From contig JAKJXP020000006.1 in the NCBI GenBank assembly GCA_022225965.2, positions 744,001-808,000 on the forward strand: a stretch of 64,000 bases of DNA, written 5' to 3'. The position numbers and the translations under genes are program-made. Each line of letters opens with the position of its first letter. Within the stretch, counting starts at the first letter, position 1. This stretch comes from Diatrype stigma. Taxonomy: Eukaryota; Ascomycota; Sordariomycetes; Xylariales; Diatrypaceae. Below are positions 48,715 to 60,286 of the stretch, piece after piece. A model generated the notes under the pieces. The model was not told where the DNA came from. It searched no databases and saw nothing but the letters and a program-made list of their open reading frames with translations.

Positions 48715-49754
48715 GAAATGTTTAGATTCCATATTTTTTGGACTTCTCTTTTGACTTCTATTTTTCTTCTTCCTATCCTGACGCGGGAAGCGGTAGTTGC
48801 CAGCTCGGGTACCGACACGGGTTCACCGCAGATTCTGAGATGATGCTGGGCGATTAATTACGTGGAAATACCGGATCACTACTGTATATCACCACCACCT
48901 GACAGCACCAAATAATACAATGCACAATATCACGACTTCGCTACTCGTGTCGAGTGAGCGATTGAGACGGTGTGCTGTGCCGTATTGTTGTGCCGTATGC
49001 TGTGCCGTATGTGTCTCTTGTTAGCGCTTTTTAAAGACCTGTTAAGCGAGTTGGCCAATAACCAAATGTTTAGGCATCAGATCAGATAATTGATCATTGC
49101 TTACTTTAGGCATCCTCAACAAACTGACTATCACAACATGTATGTTATCAGATTCGGGCGATTGCGCCGTATGCAGTAGCAATGCAACCCTAATCCCACT
49201 CAGGCAGCTCGGCAAAAGCTTGTAGAAACTTTTATGCCTTTCCTGTACCTAGCTCGAGCCTCCAGGATAAGCGAAGCTGGGGTAGGGGAGGAGGAAGCCT
49301 GGCGTTGACTCACGTTGGCGGGATCAGAACCGGATCCGAGCTTCCGAAGTGGACCAGAAAGCGGATCTGATAAGCCAAAATCGGATCAGATAAAATGGCT
49401 TGGCAGCTAGCCCCCGTGCACCAACTCCGCCGGCGACATCGCAAAGCAGGGGTCATATATGCAGCGTATGGGCACGGGCATGAGCATGAGCAGGAGCACT
49501 GGGGCGGGAGCTGCCTATTCGCATGCTTCCCGGGGTAGTAATCTTGCTTCTTATCTTTTGTTCCTTTTAAAATGCCCATTCCCACTCCTCCCTTCTGCCC
49601 TCGTGTCCCTTCTTGTTCTCTTCATCAATCGCTAGGTCCCTTCATTTCGACTGACGTAACACTTATGAGCCTCAATAAGTCGTGTTAGATGACCTCCTGT
49701 GAGAATTAAAGGATACCTTCTTGCTGTAGACTGTGGTCAAGACCCCTCTTCGTC
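48715..49754. other. Intergenic region between tRNA-Arg and the MFS gene
   Basis: About 1.0 kb. It includes a TGTGCTGTGCCGTATTGTTG...GTGCCGTATGCTGTGCCGTATG short direct repeat (48970-49010) and a repeated CGGATCxGATAA motif (49320-49395). No coding frame supported. Confidence 0.45.
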
Positions 49755-51511
49755 ATGACGGCCAACCATCATGACGAGATCATGCCTGCAGCTGCAGCAG
49801 ACAACTTGGAAATGGCCCCCATCCCGCCACCGTCTGCTTCTGCTGGCACTGGCACCCTCACTTCCACGGCTGCTGCCGCAGCGACCAAGCAGAGCGATCG
49901 TGATCCGCTCCTGGTCCAGTTCGACCAGCCCTACGACCCGGAGAACCCGCTCGACTGGCGGAAGGGCAAGAAGTGGGCGGTGACGGACGTGCTGTCGGCG
50001 ACGGGCTTCAACCGGATCATGGTGTCGACCATCATCGCGCCGGCGCTGACGACCATCGCGGCTGACCTGTCCATGAGCCCGGCCGAGTCCGCCATGGCCC
50101 TGTCCATCTACCTGCTCGCGACGGCCTTCGGCCCGCTCTTCATCGGGCCCCTGTCCGAGATCTACGGCCGCGAGGTCATCCTGCACGCCTCCAGCGTCTG
50201 GTTCCTCGTCTGGAACTTCGCCTGCGGCTGGGCCCGCACCAAGGAGTTCCTCATCGCCGCCCGCTTCCTTGCCGGCTTCGGCGCCAGCGCCATCTACGCC
50301 CTCGCCGGTGGCGTCCTCGGCGACATCTGGCGCCCCGAGCAGAGGGGCCAGTCCTTGGGCATCTACTTGCTGATCCCCTTGCTTGCCGTGGCTGTGGGTG
50401 AGTGCAATCTATTGACTTATTTGCCTAATACCACTCCCCAAAGAGCGAAGACGCTCGATATCTCCTTCAGACGGGTTAGGCAGCCTGTTAAGAATTCACT
50501 CACTGACCCAAAACTTTACGCCACACAGGTCCAATCATCGGTGGCTTTATGGCCGCTCGTGTTACCTGGCGCTGGATGTTCTGGTCAACGTCCATCTTCC
50601 AGGCAGTCATGACGGTGATGTCGATCTTCACGTTCAAGGAGACGTACGGCCCGTTGATCCTACAGCGGCGCGCGGCGCGGCTCCGGCGCGAAACGGGAAA
50701 CCCAGGGTACCGGGCCGAGACGCGCGACACGGGCCGCTCGGCGCTGGCCGTGCTGGCGTCCGCCTTCACGCGCCCGCTGCGCCTCCTGGCCTTCCACCCC
50801 ATCATCCAGGTCATGGCCGTCCTGTCCGCCTTCGAGTACGGCGTCCTGTACATCGTGCTCTCCACCTTCTCCGAGCTCTGGACCAGCCGCTACGGCCAGT
50901 CCGTCGAGATCAGCGGCCTGCACTACATCGCCTGCTCCCTCGGCGAGCTCATCGGCTCCCAGGTCGGCGCCCGCTCCATGGACTTCCTCTTCCGTCGGCG
51001 GAAGCAGCGGGCGGAAAAGCAGCAGAGTCCCACAGACGCCGCTGCCAGTCACGATATCATCGAGAGCGGCAGTGGCAGTGGCAGCGACGGCGCGACCGGG
51101 GACGACTCGCCCGAAAGCCGACTCCCGCTCTCGTTCCCGGGGCTGTTCATCATGCCGCTAGGGATGATCTGGTACGGGTGGGCGGCGGAGCGGGGCCTGC
51201 ACTGGGCGGTGGTGGACGCGGCCGTGGTGTTCATGCTGTTCGGGATGCAGATGGGCAGCATGTCGCAGTCGGCCTACGTCATCGACGTGTACCACGAGCA
51301 CGCCAGCAGCGCCATGGCGGCCGAGCAGTTCGCCCGCAGCCTGACTGCCTTCTGCTTCCCGCTCTTCGCCCCCGCCATGTACAAGGCGCTCGGCTACGGC
51401 TGGGGCAATACTACCATCGCTCTTGTTGGCCTTGTCCTCAGCGCGCCTCCCTTGTTCTACCTGTGGCGCTGTGGTGCGCGCTTGAGAGCTAAGGCTAGGT
51501 CTAGCTATTGA
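49755..51511 (+). CDS. MFS transporter, DHA1-like
   Basis: Plasma-membrane proton antiporter-type carrier of the fungal drug/polyamine (DHA1) group; substrate unknown. Exons are 49755-50397 and 50529-51511 (131-bp intron), giving 541 residues. After a polar N-terminus comes the group signature DPENPLDWRKGKKW, then helices with LYLLATAFGPLFIGPLSEIYGRE-type motif A (here YLLATAFGPLFIGPLSEIYG) and RFLAGFGASAIYALAGGVLGD. Motif C is PLLAVAVGPIIGG, split by the intron, with WRWMFW next. The central loop is long and Ser/Gly/Asp-rich (SGSGSGSDGATGDD). Twelve helices are expected. No biosynthetic genes flank it, so there is no substrate hint. It converges on the 2EXR gene. Confidence 0.93.
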
Positions 51512-51897
51512 TTTGGTTGATGCAATACTTGTTGGCACCAGCATTGAGTGGGAATGCAACTTCAGTGAAGCTTCTGGTGAAGACTAGAGTTCGATCATGA
51601 ACGGTGAAGCCATATGGCTCATTGTTCGTGTAGTATGCATCGCGTTTTTATTTAGCTCATGATAAAGGGTGGCGGAAGGGCTAGGCGATCAAAAGAGTTA
51701 AATAATGATTTTTATATATATGTACGGTTTGGGTTTTGTTCAACACTTGCAAGCAGATGATGCCGCTGCGTTGCAATGTAGAGTGCACTGCATGAGCCTG
51801 CCACTGATTTTCAGTGGGATTAGCCAAGTCAAAATCTAGCTTCCACGTGGTATTTATCACCAATAACAATCAATTATGATGGCGGTCGTTCATCGGT
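51512..51897. other. Short convergent 3' region, MFS and 2EXR genes
   Basis: The 386 bp between facing stop codons. TTTTTATATATATGTA near 51710 is AT-rich. Nothing else seen. Confidence 0.4.
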
Positions 51898-53055
51898 CTA
51901 GTCTAGCTTATACCTGCTATCCTCCCAATTGATGTTATCAACTAAGCAGTAGGAGTTCCAGGGCTCCTGGCTGTCCGGCAGCCCGTATCCGGACGAGCAG
52001 AAACCATGGCAAGGAATGGACTGGTCCGCGGTACGGCTTCCTTGAGGATAATGCGACGTGCTCCGCAATAGTGCGGGATTAGCTTTCATCAACTGCAACC
52101 ACAGCGTGACGTCTGCCCGGATGTTCATCCCAAAACGCTGCGACTTAGTATTGTTGTGCAGGACGGGCTGCTCCCACGGCGGACGCATCTCGGTCCTCAG
52201 TGACTCGAGAAAGTGCGCATCGTCCAGCTCCGACTGTCGAAGCACGAGGAAGAAGGCGAACCCGGGGCCTGGTCGTCGCGCCGCCGCCGCCGCCGCCTCG
52301 TCAGGCTTGACCCACGGCATAAGAACGGCCGGGTGTCGACGGAGCAGGGCCTCGCCCACTTCCCCGTGATCTTGCACATGCATTGGGTTCGGCGGCCGCC
52401 TCGCCAGACGGATCTGATACTGATGCCTCCTCCTCCGGTCGACAGCCGTCACAGTCAGGGTCTGCAGCGGCCACGTCTCGTCGAGGATCGCGTCCGCCAG
52501 CCGCCGGAGGTTGCGGTCGCCGCACCACTCGTACTCCACGCTGACGTGCCGGACCCCGGACAGACACGCGCCGCGGAACAGGACGTCGTGGATGGGCACG
52601 CTGGGGCGCGCCCAGCGGTTCGAGCCGGGCCACTCGATGACGTCCCGGTGCAGGTTGAGGCGGCGGACGTGCGGGCGGCGGAACTCGGCGCGCGTGGCCT
52701 CGTCCAGCCCCCGCAACCCCCCCAGCATCGCCGCCGGTTCGATCTCGAGCGAGCCGCCGTACCAGCGCAGCACCTCCTCGCGCGCCTCGCGGCTGGCTTG
52801 CGCCGCGGGCGGGAGCCGCGGCGCCGGTCGCGCGGAGTCCAGCCGGATCTGGTAGCACATCCACCAGATGGCCTCGTCGGCCCAGTTCCACGCGTCCAGG
52901 TCCTGCTTGAACCGGACCGCGATGTTGCGGCGCGGCATGGCTTGCCGCCAGATCTGGAGCCGTAGCTCGGTGGGTAGCCGGCTGAATTGCGGAAACGATG
53001 ATGGTGTTGATGAGGATGATGGTAGAGGGCAAGGCTTCTCGACGTCCTTGTCCAT
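51898..53055 (-). CDS. 2EXR-domain protein
   Basis: The 2EXR domain is a common fungal module of unknown role, named for its paired E-x-R motifs. Uninterrupted frame, 385 residues from ATG at 53055; codons further upstream have no ATG. The signature FPQFSRLPTELRLQIWRQAM sits at about 22-41, followed by QDLDAWNWADEAIWWMCYQI, RLPPAAQASREAREEVLRWY and the long C-terminal part rich in His/Arg. A segment HPHVRRLNLHRDVIEW-like is typical of the family. No signal peptide or membrane helix. The third codon position is strongly GC, which opens long antisense frames that should be ignored. Confidence 0.85.
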   Translation of the reverse strand: MDKDVEKPCPLPSSSSTPSSFPQFSRLPTELRLQIWRQAMPRRNIAVRFKQDLDAWNWADEAIWWMCYQIRLDSARPAPRLPPAAQASREAREEVLRWYGGSLEIEPAAMLGGLRGLDEATRAEFRRPHVRRLNLHRDVIEWPGSNRWARPSVPIHDVLFRGACLSGVRHVSVEYEWCGDRNLRRLADAILDETWPLQTLTVTAVDRRRRHQYQIRLARRPPNPMHVQDHGEVGEALLRRHPAVLMPWVKPDEAAAAAARRPGPGFAFFLVLRQSELDDAHFLESLRTEMRPPWEQPVLHNNTKSQRFGMNIRADVTLWLQLMKANPALLRSTSHYPQGSRTADQSIPCHGFCSSGYGLPDSQEPWNSYCLVDNINWEDSRYKLD

Positions 53056-56000
53056 TGTGGGGTCGGCTGGGCGTGGCTGTCCAGTGGCGAACACACGGTA
53101 ATCGGCGATGTTGATAAATTAGTGTGTCATAGGATCAGGTGTGAAAATGGGCGGAATATTTTGGAGTTGGAAGGTTAAATACTGAAGAAGGCGGGGCTTA
53201 TAAATAGTAAGAATACAGCAAACAACTCGGAGTATTGTAGCTTAGCAATAGGTAGAACAATAAGGGGCTGTATGCGCTAAAACGATAACAGCTACTTAAA
53301 GGATAAGCGTCTGGACCCGAATCAAGCCCAATCATCCTACCTTAGGCAATCAAGTAGGTACCTACGAATCCTCGTATGATACTGGTAGGGGTAGGTATCT
53401 TGTTCACACATGCCGTCCCATGTACGACGTAGGTTGATTTTGATGTTCAATCAAGCTTTATGCGGCAAGGACAAGTCACAAGATCATGGATCTCACACAG
53501 GACGATCCGGGATGCTTCGACTTTGAACCTAATTGGCTGCTTGCTCTTCCCCAATACTCCCACCCGTCCACTTACCATGGGCCAGAAGACTGTGTTCGTT
53601 AGCTTCATACCATTCTTTGCTTCTCTGGAATTCAACGCGTATTCCTGCTGACTCTAAATATATTAATGTTTAGTCGAAGACCACTCAGGATCCTTCAGCC
53701 GCCTTGTAGAGGTCCCGAACATGACCAGTGTCACCCCTTTAACCCATTACTACCGGCCTGATAACCAGTCCCTTGGAACTTTCGCACAAACCGATTATCC
53801 CTTGGACTCGAATGCTCACATGCATCTTCGCAACTACCATGCCGCCTAAGATGACTGGTCTTAGTTCTCTCAGCCCTACTTATGGTCCTGCGTATGGCTA
53901 TGGGCTATGTCTCCCCTGGCAATAGCTCTTTCGATCATCACTTCATGTTTCTCGAATAGCACACTGGTGAGTTACATGCATATAATCTCCACGGCCAACC
54001 TCTTGTCCTCATCAACGACATTCATTCTGACAATCCCCACCCCCGTATGTCATATCGCACAGGTCTCACTCATGACACCTCTTTTCATCGAGATTATATT
54101 ACCCAATTGTGCAGCGTGGTGGTGAGCTTGCTTATGATATTCAGTATATGGCCTCGATGTAGTCACGGGGATCATAGAAGTTTATTGAACGTCTGGTGGT
54201 GGTTGGCTGATCTGCTAAAGTATTGTCGAACACAATAGAGTCATGACATCGTTGTCTGAGAGTTGGACGATAGCAGTGTAAACGGATTTCCAATCTATTG
54301 CCGAGACTTACACCATTCTCATCTCAGAGCTTAGTAGGTAGCTACACCTCCAAATTAAGACTAAAATATGGTTGACCATTGAAGCTTTTCTCGAAGTGTT
54401 GATGCAATATGTATTACTTCAGTAGAACGACTAGCGCTAGTCCTCTATTATCTTTCAATGATGCACCTGACAGAAACAAGATTGTGAATATATAAGCTAG
54501 GAATCTGCTTATGTAGTATGCCATTTGACATTGCAGTTGATTATGTCTCAGGCATCAATGATAACTTGGCCATGACAAGATGGCAGGTTGCCACGAGAGG
54601 GACAACAGTAGCACAGCCCCTGATCCTAAATGAACCCCCCTAAAGAAAGGTTGACTTATACGATATATGGCACGGGTTACTCTTTGCCAACGAGATGACA
54701 AAGCCACGATGGCTATAGGTATATTCTGACCTTTACTAATAACTAAGTTGCCATGATATTTGCTACGAAGCGAGTCCTTACCCCTGCGCCTCTTGTGGCT
54801 GCCATCGTAAATTCTTCCAATTTGGTCAATATTGCTAAACCATCTCAACTACGTGATGGTTATATAGGACCCCAGGCGCAATGCGTAACATAACACAATG
54901 GCGAGTTAAGGTCATGTCATCTGATTCGCTTTATATTCTGACTCGCAGGTAATTTGAACCTTCCGGACATTTAGAAGGATTTGATCTTTCTAATAATCTG
55001 CAAGATCTCGATGGCGTCAAGGTGCTATCAGTACACCCCCTTGGAGGCAAAGGCATAACTCGTGGATCTTCGGGCGATATCAACGACTGGATGAAATGCT
55101 GCCCTCATTGGCATTTCCTGGCCTCATGCAAAGTGGTGTTGTATTATTGAACACAGCGGTGCATCAAAACACTGCATGCGACCTTACACGACCCCTTTTT
55201 GGCCTAGGTTTACTATTCTACCAATGATGCAACGGCCTCTCATTAGAAGTATGTTTACTGTAATGAAACGAAGATAAGAGGGCAGCAGTTTGCCTTATTG
55301 TGTGTGGCTTGAATATCGCCCTTCCGGTATTACTCCTCCAGGGGAGTTTTTGAATATGTTACCAAGCTTTTCATTGTTCATCTCGAGGCATCTGGCTGCT
55401 CCGCACAGCGTACCATTCAATATACAATATGGATATATCAGGTCATTCGGAGCTCCTGTAGTTGTTCGTCTTTTCCCTTTTTTGCATTTCTTAATTTGCC
55501 GAGGGCTGACATTGACACTCAACTCCATGTCGTCAGCAAGCCACAGTTAAACCTAGCTAGGGTGCCAGAATGGACAGAACTGAAGATTGGACAGCCCATG
55601 AGGAAACTGGGCAACACCAAGAATACGAAGGAAACGGCACATGTATGACGCCTGTATCAATTTCAAGTTCTTGTCAATTGTATGACCAGCCCGCCTCTTC
55701 GGTCAATGAAGACCGCATTGATCAAGTGAGATTCTTCGGCCAACTCGGGAGTCAGGCCGTTCTTAGCTCAACGGAGATATCAGGAAGGTGGTGCGAAGGG
55801 AGCAGCTGAGAGGGACTAAAGCGAATCCTGCCTGTCACGGTATTCCTTCCGAGAATGCCAGGGCCCAGGGTCGATACACTACAGCTTGCCGATGCCCTGG
55901 ATCTGGATGCGTGGCAATGTAACGTGGGCAACGGTCGTGGAACTAAAATGCGTAACCTCAGCTTTCAGTGTTCCTCTGATGTATAAAGAAGGTTGGGATA

Positions 56001-56580
56001 TATTGGTCAGATAGTGGATACGTCTGTACTACGTAGGCTCGAAGTCATCGCCGGAGTCCGTTTAGCTCTCCATTTGCAACCCCTATTCCGCTCAATCAGG
56101 TTCGAATGGCCCAAAGACTTCATGGTAACTATACCATACCCTAGGCTGCATTCGTGTTGAGCCAACATGTATTGTCCATCGTAATTTTCAATAATTAGGA
56201 CTCGAAAGGCTGCAGACACTAGATCCTTCAGCTTAGACTGAAATATGCTGTATAGAACTACGTGGGAGTAACCTCGATTCACACCCACAATTGGAAGCCT
56301 CGCTGTTCAAACCTGGCTGTCCATCTCCATCTCACCTACATGTATGGCGCCTGTGTTGTAACTTCGGTTCAAGGGTCTCGCATAGTAAACAGTTGGCACC
56401 CCCTCTCTTGTAGTTTTGAGTCGATGATATAATGATGGTGCTCTCTCGGAGTCCCTCCTCCTATCGCTTCCTTTTCTTCTCCTTCCTTTATTATTATGGT
56501 TCTTGAGCAGTGACATAACCTTCTTTATTATATACTCCATACACTCGTTACACTTTATGCTTACTTATACTTAACTTATA
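53056..56580. other. Gene-poor 3.5 kb intergenic region
   Basis: Moderately AT-rich with only short open frames on both strands and no domain. It contains GTAGGTACCTACG near 53354. I see no gene, no RNA gene and no transposon motif I can support. Composition lies between the gene-rich DNA and the RIP block. A faintly RIP-affected old repeat cannot be excluded. Confidence 0.4.
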
Positions 56581-58304
56581 ATGCACAAGCTACTTGGGGC
56601 GCTAAGCGCCGTGTTCTGCTTCAGGGCCGCCTATGCCCAATGCACAGAGGTAACTCCGGCCCAATATGCCGGAACCCCTTGGGCCAACAGTTTGACCAAG
56701 GCGCATCCACTGTCCAACATCACCTTTTTCAAGGTACGGGACCCGTCTGGTCAGCATGTGTGCACTTCTGATGCGGCCAGCGACTTGAGTTTCCTCACGT
56801 ACCTCTCCCTAAACTCGACTGGTGGCCGACTGCAGAACGATGCTATCCAGCGGCTCGTCATCGTGGTTTCTGGCGCCAATGGGGACGCCTGGAACTACCA
56901 CAAGGACATGCTCGATGCACTGGAAGATATGGACGATCCCCAGATCAACACAGACTCTGTCGCTGTCTTGGCCCCTTACTTCCCCAATGACAATCATGCA
57001 GGTACTGGATTTCCGTACAACCCCAATGGGGCCACGCCAAACGAGAAGTATCCGTCGCCTGCTCTTGTCTGGTACAGCACCGAATGGTCGGGCGGTGCGA
57101 ACAACCAGTACCCTCCGCGTCTGCGTTCCGTCTCGGCCTATGATGCGCTAGACCAGATCGTCCAGTACTACGGCAACAAACGCACATTTCCCAACATAAA
57201 ACACATCGTCGTGGCCGGACATTCCATGGGGGCGCAGATGCTGCACCGCTACGCGGCCGTGGGCAAAACGGGATTGCAGCTGGGGCTGCAGGTGCCGGTG
57301 AGCTACTATATCGGGAACCCCAGTAGCCTCACTTGGTTCACCACCGACCGCCCCCTCTCCACGGGCAAATGCCCCGACACATTCAACGACTGGCGGGAAG
57401 GACTTGCCCACTACAGCACGTACGGGTCGGCCCACTCGGGGACTCTGACTTATAATTCAGTGTTGCTATCGGCGGGTGGAGCTTCCGTCCTAGCCAATTA
57501 TATGGTGAGTAATCAGCTCGAAATGGTAATAGGAGGGGAGGGGTGGAGTCAGGGAGATAGAGTCGATCAAACTTGAGATATGTTCGTGTTCGGAGCACAC
57601 TAACACAGCGTCTCAAACAGGGCAAGACCGTCGCACACGGGCGCGGCACCCAGGACAGGGGCGACTACTCGGAAGGCAGCTGCGCTCCCTACACCACCGG
57701 CAAAGACCGGCACGAGCGGTTCTTCGCGTTCCTCGAGCGGTTCCCGCCGCGGTGCGTCATCCCCGCCGGCCCGGGCTGCCACACGGTCGACCTCGTGGCC
57801 ACGTCGCACCAGGACCGGGTGATGTTCTCGTCGCCGGCGGGCCGCGCGCGCCTGTTCCGGGACAACTTCCGCGGCGACGGCGCGCGCGCCCCGGACTTCG
57901 GGTACCCGCGCCACAGCGCCGCGGACGACCCGTACCCGGATCCGGCGGCGGGGGCCGAAGACCAGCCGCTGGCCGACGAGACGGACGCGACCGCGTACGC
58001 GGGCGGCAAGACGCACCGCGGCTGCTACTCCGACGCCGACCGCGCGCAGTCGGCCGCGGCGCTTCCCGTCCTGGCGTACGCCGGCGCCGCGAACACGCGT
58101 GCGTACTGCGCGGGCCTGTGCACGCAGCGCGGGTACGCCGTCGCGGGCGTCCGGACCGAGAGCTGCTTCTGCGGGGACGCGCTGGGCGCGCAGACGGCGA
58201 GGGTCGTGACCTCGTCGTGCGAGACGAAGTGTCCGGGGGATGCTAGCCTTTGCGGGAACTCCAACCGGCTGTCGATCCTGTCTAGTGTGGATCTGGATGT
58301 GTAA
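56581..58304 (+). CDS. Secreted alpha/beta hydrolase fused to a WSC domain
   Basis: Exons are 56581-57504 and 57621-58304 (116-bp intron, phase 0), giving 535 residues. Signal peptide about 1-19 (LLGALSAVFCFRAAYA). The first 380 residues resemble fungal secreted alpha/beta hydrolases: RLVIVVSGANGDAWNY near the oxyanion strand and the nucleophile elbow GHSMGAQ with Ser215. A late His (His361 or His371) could complete the triad. Residues about 440-530 form a WSC domain (HRGCYSD, AYCAGLCTQRGYAVAGV, ESCFCGD, CETKCPGDASLCGNSNRLSI), a Cys-rich module thought to bind carbohydrate in walls. Between them is an acidic Pro/Asp linker. The fusion suggests a wall- or plant-polymer-directed esterase; the substrate is unknown. 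The second exon is far more GC-rich than the first. A poly-G assembly junction lies 30 bp after the stop. Confidence 0.85.
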
Positions 58305-58332
58305 TGTAATAGGCCGTTGAATTAAGACGGTT

Positions 58333-58501
<169 letters not shown>

Positions 58502-58614
58502 CCCCTCGGGACGTTTCGTTATCTCTACCCAGGAGGTTCGTCTGCTTCGTCGAGGGCTAATAAAGCACGTTGTGAGGTGAGGGAGGGGGCTAAGCATGGG
58601 CTAAGCTCCAATAG

Positions 58615-58720
58615 CAGGGTAATAGGGGTGATAGGGGGTGGTAAGGGGTGATAAGTGATGATAAGGGGTGGTGGTGGATGATAAGGGTGATAGAGAGCGA
58701 TAAGGGGCGGGTAAGGGGAT
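58615..58720 (+). repeat. Degenerate GGTGATAAG minisatellite
   Basis: About ten imperfect copies of a 9-12 base unit of the type GGTGATAAG / GGTGGTAAG, starting about 100 bp after the gap. Such a repeat may itself explain why the assembly broke nearby. Confidence 0.65.
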
Positions 58721-59569
58721 TCTCTTCGCTAATAGACGTTTGTGATATTACTTAATCTTATTTAGAAAAAAGCCCGTCTTCAAGGCAATGGAGGCCGTTG
58801 ACTATCGGAACCCGGTCAGAAGGATGCAATCAGCGTCCTCGAGTAGGTATCCTCGACCCATTGCTATCAAGCATGACAGGGTTGGTGCTCTAAGCTCTAT
58901 CGTTTAGCGTCTTCTGGCCCCCTTATTTCTAGAAGAGCTTGTTTCCGTTACAAACAAGGTGTGACTTATGTAGATGCGTAGATGCGTAGGTGTTAATATT
59001 GCGGATTTTAAACTGCTTGAATTAAGGATCGGATAGTTTGACAAACAATAATAATCAAACCTCGTACGTAGCTGCTTCCGCCTGCTTATGAACTCCATGG
59101 CTGCATGTATGCATCTCGTGTCTCGTACACGGGTAATTAAGCTTAATCAACTGCGACAAAGTGGGACGGGCTATACTGCATTTCTGTGATGGGGAGAGTG
59201 GGGGGACTACGTCTCCTACCTACGTGCGTAGTTTGGCCCAGTCGGAGTGAATGAAACGAGAATACAGAGCCCGGATATCCCGTCACATCCAGACATCTCC
59301 ACTTCTTAACCCACTTTCGGCCCGGTGCCGGAACGTGGGCGATCTCCGATCGGACCAACCGAAAGTTGATTGCGCTGAGACATGCATTGCATGGATCGCC
59401 GTCGTCGCAGACTCGCTACCACCATTCCGTCACCATCCCGTCGGTTACACTGACTGACTGGCTGACTGGGCTCGGATTTCTGAGGCCTCCCAGCCTATCT
59501 TGGCGACCACGACGTATCTACCCCCGCTGTTCGCCGCTGACCGGACAATTCTGTTCACGTGGAAGCCAA

Positions 59570-59586
59570 GGGGGGGGGGGGGGGGG
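59570..59586 (+). repeat. 17-base G homopolymer
   Basis: An isolated G run without N spacer. It may be real or a milder version of the poly-G artefact seen at the two gaps. Confidence 0.85.
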
Positions 59587-59618
59587 CTGATAAGGTTGAT
59601 GCTAGGCAGCTGCTAACT

Positions 59619-59658
59619 GGGATGCTCAGGGATGCCCAGGGATGCCCAGGGATGCTCT
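59619..59658 (+). repeat. Tandem decamer GGGATGCYCA
   Basis: Four adjacent copies of a 10-base unit (GGGATGCTCA, GGGATGCCCA twice, GGGATGCTCT), differing only by C/T changes. Confidence 0.85.
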
Positions 59659-60286
59659 ACCACCCATAGGCTACCTAGTATAGGCTACCTACCTAGGTAG
59701 TAACCATCCAGCCGGGCGTCAGGGTGGCACAATCATACGTAGGAGGCTCGATTTCGGCAGGACCTCCCTAACCAGGCTTGAACCTTCCCCGGTGGTTGGA
59801 TTATCCTTGGTAGCCGTTACTGAGCGTCACAAGAGAAGCTAGGTACCAGCTAGGGGCTACTAGGGGGCTCTGGGGGCTGTAAGCTGCCGTGGCCCGTAAC
59901 GCATTGGGAGGAGCTCTAAGCTGCGACCCCACCGTGCCACATCCAAGCTGCAAGTCGCCTGCAAATGCAAATGCCCGGACCCAAATGCCCCTCTACGGAG
60001 CCTGTAGCCTTTACCCCACCGTCCTCATCCAAACGCGATTCGACTAAGACAGAGGCAGGCCAAGGCGAACATCTTCGGGGCTTTCTAACCAGTTCCTGAA
60101 TGGATTCGAAAACCGCTCAATCCGCAATTTGCCAGGTCAATAAGAGCTGTTTTGCGAGGGCTATATAATGTGGCAGTCCGGCCGTCGTTCCAGGAGCTTT
60201 GACGACAAAAGAAGAATATACGGGAGAAGGCCTGCATCAATTTCCCTTTCCAGCCTTCAACGACAACAACAGCAATAACGGCCACG

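Noticed and set aside
49755..51511. MFS gene as part of a secondary-metabolite cluster
   Set aside because: No synthase, P450 or pathway regulator lies nearby.
52213..52965. 250-codon open frame on + across the 2EXR gene
   Set aside because: Antisense shadow of high-GC third positions.
59760..59800. Possible B-box-like sequence on the - strand (GGTTCAAGCC)
   Set aside because: No matching acceptor, D or anticodon arms could be folded around it.
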